Below, one piece after another: positions 24,506 to 27,245 of a stretch of 27,245 nucleotides of DNA. Both the position numbers and the translations under genes were made by a program. The stretch is from contig QFQY01000061.1 in assembly GCA_003248805.1 (NCBI GenBank), positions 1 to 27,245 of the forward strand, read 5' to 3'. The notes under the pieces were generated by a model, which was not told where the DNA came from, did not search any database, and saw only the letters and a program-made list of their open reading frames with translations. The stretch is from Chelatococcus sp. GTDB lineage: Bacteria > Pseudomonadota > Alphaproteobacteria > Rhizobiales > Beijerinckiaceae. How positions within the stretch are numbered: position 1 is the stretch's first letter; every line of letters starts with the position of its first letter.

Positions 24506-25367
24506 AAGCCAGCGTAGGCGCGCGCGAAGCCTTGGCAAGGCGATCGAAGCCTTGCAGCTCTGCAACCAGCGCAGGGAAGTCGGTCAGCGGCACCATGTTG
24601 GGGCCGTCCGAGGGCGCCCTGTCCGGGTCGGGATGGGTCTCGATGAAGACGCCGGCCACGCCGACGGCGACGGCCGCGCGTGCGAGCACCGGAACGAATT
24701 CGCGCTGCCCGCCGGAGGAGGAGCCCTTGCCGCCCGGCTGCTGTACCGAATGGGTCGCGTCGAAGATCACCGGCGCGCCGGTCTCCGCCATGATCGGCAG
24801 CGACCGCATGTCCGAGACGAGGGTGTTGTAGCCGAAGGACACGCCCCGCTCGGTCAGCATCACGTCGGGGTTGCCGCTCTCGGTGATCTTGGCCGCGACA
24901 TTGACCATGTCCCAGGGCGCGAGGAACTGCCCCTTCTTGACGTTGACGGCCCGGCCGGTCTTCGCCGCGGCGACGAGAAGGTCGGTCTGGCGGCACAGGA
25001 AGGCGGGAATCTGCAGGACGTCGACCACTTCCGCCACGGCGGCGCACTGGCCCGCTTCATGCACGTCCGTCAGCACCGGCAGGCCGGTGCGCTCGCGGAT
25101 CTCGGCGAAGACGGGCAGCGCAGCGGCAAGCCCCATGCCACGCTCGGCCTTCACGCTGGTGCGGTTGGCCTTGTCGAAGGACGTCTTGAACACGAGGCCG
25201 ATATTGAGGGCGACGGCCATGTCGCGCAGGGCGAAGGCGACCTCGAGAGCGTGCTCGCGGCTTTCCATCTGGCAGGGGCCGGCGATCAGCGCGAGCGGCA
25301 GGTCATTGCCGAAGCGCACCGGCCGGGCGAGGCCGGAGCCGATGGAGACGATCGAGTTGGCGGTCAT
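24498..25367 (-). CDS. kdsA: Kdo-8-phosphate synthase, metal-dependent class
   Basis: KdsA condenses phosphoenolpyruvate with arabinose 5-phosphate to form Kdo-8-phosphate, required for the LPS inner core. The 289-residue product has AGPCQMESREHALEVA, FKTSFDKANRTS, LTDVHE, NVKKGQFLAPWDM and FDATHSVQQPGG. It contains the metal-binding set Cys32, His206, Glu243 and Asp254. The spacings 174, 37 and 11 match exactly those of Aquifex KdsA (Cys11, His185, Glu222, Asp233), whereas E. coli has Asn in place of the cysteine. ATG at 25367 is preceded by GGGAGAA. It overlaps the following MFS gene by 8 bases. Confidence 0.97.
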   Translation of the reverse strand: MTANSIVSIGSGLARPVRFGNDLPLALIAGPCQMESREHALEVAFALRDMAVALNIGLVFKTSFDKANRTSVKAERGMGLAAALPVFAEIRERTGLPVLTDVHEAGQCAAVAEVVDVLQIPAFLCRQTDLLVAAAKTGRAVNVKKGQFLAPWDMVNVAAKITESGNPDVMLTERGVSFGYNTLVSDMRSLPIMAETGAPVIFDATHSVQQPGGKGSSSGGQREFVPVLARAAVAVGVAGVFIETHPDPDRAPSDGPNMVPLTDFPALVAELQGFDRLAKASRAPTLAYV

Positions 25368-25643
25368 GAGGTATTCTCCCGCGGAGGCCGGGCGGGCTTA
25401 TGGCGGGGAGGGCAGGCAGGTCAAGCGGCTGAGACGGCGGGTCGCGCCTGCGTTTGTCGAACGGACTGGCGAAGCGGCGGAGAGGTCTGTAAATTCGTCT
25501 TCGAACCACTATCTCACACGGAATGGCAGGCACGATTGAGAGCGGCGCGGGCTATGACGAGGCAGACATGGGACGAGACGGGCGCAGGCTCGGCGACCGC
25601 GCCGCGCGCGTCGGCGCGCGCTCTGCCGGACGGAGGGCCTGCG
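25368..25643. other. Divergent region kdsA / clpS
   Basis: The 276-base gap separates kdsA (minus) and clpS (plus). It contains a small open frame from 25522 without a ribosome site, a TTCGAA palindrome near 25500, and a strong GC hairpin at 25604-25621. No convincing promoter pair could be read, though a promoter for each gene must be here or near. Confidence 0.5.
25604..25621 (+). other. GC hairpin just before the clpS ribosome site
   Basis: GCGCGCG-TCGG-CGCGCGC is a perfect 7-bp stem with a tetraloop, ending 10 bases before the GGAGGG of clpS. It may stabilise the leader or influence ribosome entry. It could also be simple GC-rich sequence by chance. Confidence 0.35.
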
Positions 25644-26006
25644 ATGTCTCACCCCGTGGTCGCGATGGCTGACCGGCCGCGCCGGCCCGCCCCTCCCGCC
25701 GATGGTGGCCGCGACGGCACCGGAACCGCGGTGCTGACCCGCACGCGCACCCGCAAGCCCAATCTCTACCGTGTCCTCCTGCTCAACGACGACTACACGC
25801 CGATGGAGTTCGTCGTTCACGTGCTCGAGCGCTTCTTCAACAAGGACCGCGCCGAAGCGACGCAGATCATGATGCATGTTCATCAGAACGGCGTCGGCGA
25901 ATGCGGGGTCTTCACCTACGAGGTCGCGGAGACCAAGGTGACCCTCGTCATGGATCTGGCGCGCAAGCATATGCATCCGCTGCAATGCGTGATGGAAAAG
26001 AAGTAG
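25644..26006 (+). CDS. clpS: ATP-dependent Clp protease adaptor ClpS
   Basis: ClpS binds proteins with N-degron residues and hands them to ClpA. The 120-residue product has a disordered basic N-terminus (1-38) and the folded core KPNLYRVLLLNDDYTPMEFV (38-57). Asn49-Asp50 in NDDYTP belong to the N-degron pocket, and His80 in MHVHQNG corresponds to a pocket histidine of E. coli ClpS. ATG at 25644 is preceded by GGAGGG at 25632-25637, an ideal site. It lies 46 bases before clpA, the usual clpS-clpA pair. ClpS1 and ClpS2 both occur in alphaproteobacteria; the pairing with clpA favours the main form. Confidence 0.97.
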   Translation: MSHPVVAMADRPRRPAPPADGGRDGTGTAVLTRTRTRKPNLYRVLLLNDDYTPMEFVVHVLERFFNKDRAEATQIMMHVHQNGVGECGVFTYEVAETKVTLVMDLARKHMHPLQCVMEKK

Positions 26007-26039
26007 CCTTGGGTCCAATCTCTCTCCCGGCCTCGAAAT

Positions 26040-26055
26040 AGGAGCGCTATCCGTG
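26040..26055 (+). promoter_or_regulatory. Ribosome site and GTG start of clpA
   Basis: AGGAG at 26040-26044 lies 8 bases before GTG at 26053-26055. This decides the clpA start, since no ATG is available at the family N-terminus (PSFSRSLEQALHRAL). Confidence 0.75.
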
Positions 26056-27245
26056 CCGAGTTTCTCGCGCAGCCTCGAACAGGCGCTTCACCGGGCTCTC
26101 GCGCTCGCGAACGAACGCCACCACGAATACGCCACGCTGGAGCATCTGCTGCTCGCCCTGGTCGACGATCAGGACGCGGCTGCGGTGATGCGCGCCTGCA
26201 GCGTCGATCTCGACATGCTCAGGCGCAACCTCGTCGACTATATCGACGCCGAGCTCACCAATCTCGTCACCGACGGACGCGACGATTCCAAGCCCACCGC
26301 CGGCTTCCAGCGCGTGATCCAGCGGGCGGTGATCCATGTCCAGTCGTCCGGTCGCGAAGAAGTGACGGGCGCCAACGTGCTCGTCGCGATGTTCGCCGAG
26401 CGCGAAAGCCATGCCGCCTATTTCCTGCAGGAGCAGGACATGACCCGCTACGACGCGGTCAACTACATCAGCCACGGCATCGCCAAGCGCCCCGGCGCCG
26501 GCGAGGCGCGCCCCGTGCGCGGTGCCGAGGAGGAGCCCGAGCAGCAGCGCGATTCGCGCGCCGACCAGGGCAACGACGCCGACAAGGACAAGAAGAAGAA
26601 GGAAAGTGCGCTCGAGGCTTATTGCGTCAACCTCAACCGGAAGGCGAGGGACGGGCGGATCGACCCGCTGATCGGCCGCGAGGCCGAGGTCCAGCGCACG
26701 ATCCAGATCCTCTGCCGCCGCCAGAAGAACAATCCGCTTCTGGTCGGAGACCCCGGTGTGGGCAAGACCGCCATCGCCGAGGGCCTGGCGCTCAAGATCA
26801 TCCGCGGCGAGGTGCCCGAGGTGCTGGAGGACGCCACCGTCTTCTCGCTCGACATGGGCACGCTGCTGGCCGGCACGCGCTATCGCGGCGATTTCGAGGA
26901 GCGCCTCAAGCAGGTGATGAAGGAGATCGAGGCCCATCCCAAGGCGATCATGTTCATCGACGAGATCCATACGGTGATCGGCGCCGGCGCGACCTCCGGC
27001 GGCGCCATGGACGCCTCGAACCTGCTGAAGCCCGCTTTGGCCTCCGGCTCGCTGCGCTGCATCGGCTCGACGACCTACAAGGAGTACCGCCAGTACTTCG
27101 AGAAGGACCGCGCCCTGGTGCGCCGCTTCCAGAAGATCGACGTCAACGAGCCGTCGGTTCCGGACGCGATCGAGATCCTGAAGGGGCTGAAGCCCTATTT
27201 CGAGGAGTTCCACAAGCTGCGCTACACCAACGACGCCATCAAGGC
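26053..27245 (+). CDS. clpA: ATP-dependent Clp protease ATP-binding subunit ClpA (3' end outside window)
   Basis: ClpA is the AAA+ unfoldase that feeds ClpP and takes substrates from ClpS. The window holds 397 codons. The Clp N-domain (about 2-145: PSFSRSLEQALHRAL, then HEYATLEHLLLAL) is followed by a charged linker (about 150-185, with KDKKKK). The first AAA+ module has GREAEVQRTIQIL, Walker A GDPGVGKT (232-239), GTRYRGDFEERL (274-285), Walker B AIMFIDEIHT (298-307) and the arginine segment ending ALVRRFQKI. The start is GTG at 26053. The second AAA+ module and the C-terminus lie beyond 27245. The linker is longer and more acidic than in E. coli ClpA. Confidence 0.97.
   Translation, partial: MPSFSRSLEQALHRALALANERHHEYATLEHLLLALVDDQDAAAVMRACSVDLDMLRRNLVDYIDAELTNLVTDGRDDSKPTAGFQRVIQRAVIHVQSSGREEVTGANVLVAMFAERESHAAYFLQEQDMTRYDAVNYISHGIAKRPGAGEARPVRGAEEEPEQQRDSRADQGNDADKDKKKKESALEAYCVNLNRKARDGRIDPLIGREAEVQRTIQILCRRQKNNPLLVGDPGVGKTAIAEGLALKIIRGEVPEVLEDATVFSLDMGTLLAGTRYRGDFEERLKQVMKEIEAHPKAIMFIDEIHTVIGAGATSGGAMDASNLLKPALASGSLRCIGSTTYKEYRQYFEKDRALVRRFQKIDVNEPSVPDAIEILKGLKPYFEEFHKLRYTNDAIK

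Noticed and set aside
25522..25668. 48-codon frame upstream of clpS
   Set aside because: There is no ribosome site, the composition is arginine-rich, and it overlaps the clpS start and its ribosome site.

Overview
The window is a compact, GC-rich stretch of core chromosome from an alphaproteobacterium, most likely of the order Hyphomicrobiales. The protein sequences feel closest to Bosea or a relative, but that genus is an impression and was not tested. Support comes from the gene order (rpsR-rpsF / fabD-fabG-acpP-fabF-mltG / yicC-gmk / rsmA-pdxA-lptD-lptG-lptF / pepA-holC), a rhizobial-type Tgt C-terminus and the clpS-clpA pair. I found no rRNA or tRNA genes, CRISPR arrays, insertion sequences, phage genes or attachment sites.

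Layout. Positions 1-604 (minus) hold the ribosomal genes rpsR (cut by the window start) and rpsF. Positions 938-6007 (plus) hold the fatty-acid synthesis cluster fabD-fabG-acpP-fabF, followed by the murein transglycosylase gene mltG. Positions 6122-7662 (plus) hold yicC and gmk with a 4-base ATGA overlap. Positions 7684-14441 (minus) hold the envelope operon, transcribed lptF-lptG-lptD-pdxA-rsmA. The genes overlap or lie close together, and surA, often found between lptD and pdxA in this class, is missing. Positions 14617-19030 (plus) hold pepA, holC, an unrecognised lipoprotein gene, tgt and an unrecognised membrane-protein gene, several joined by GTGA overlaps. From 18993 to 23200 come an EamA/DMT permease (minus), an unrecognised one-TM protein (plus), enolase (minus), a small three-TM membrane protein (minus) overlapped by a possible 41-residue ORF (plus), and queF (plus). 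Positions 23318-25367 (minus) hold kdsA and an MFS transporter. Positions 25644-27245 (plus) hold clpS and the first part of clpA.

How it fits together. The main theme is building the cell envelope. Malonyl-ACP supply and elongation (FabD, FabG, AcpP, FabF) feed phospholipid and lipid A synthesis. KdsA makes the Kdo-8-phosphate needed for the LPS core, and LptF/LptG/LptD export LPS. MltG trims nascent glycan strands. A second theme is queuosine: QueF makes preQ1 and Tgt inserts it into tRNA. The rest is core maintenance: Gmk, RsmA, PdxA, enolase, PepA, DNA polymerase chi and the ClpAS protease adaptor and unfoldase.

I see no convincing new multi-gene system. The points most worth a second look are the Tgt that has lost three of four canonical zinc ligands, the 41-residue ORF whose Shine-Dalgarno lies inside a long hairpin, the missing surA, and the lipoprotein gene coupled to holC.
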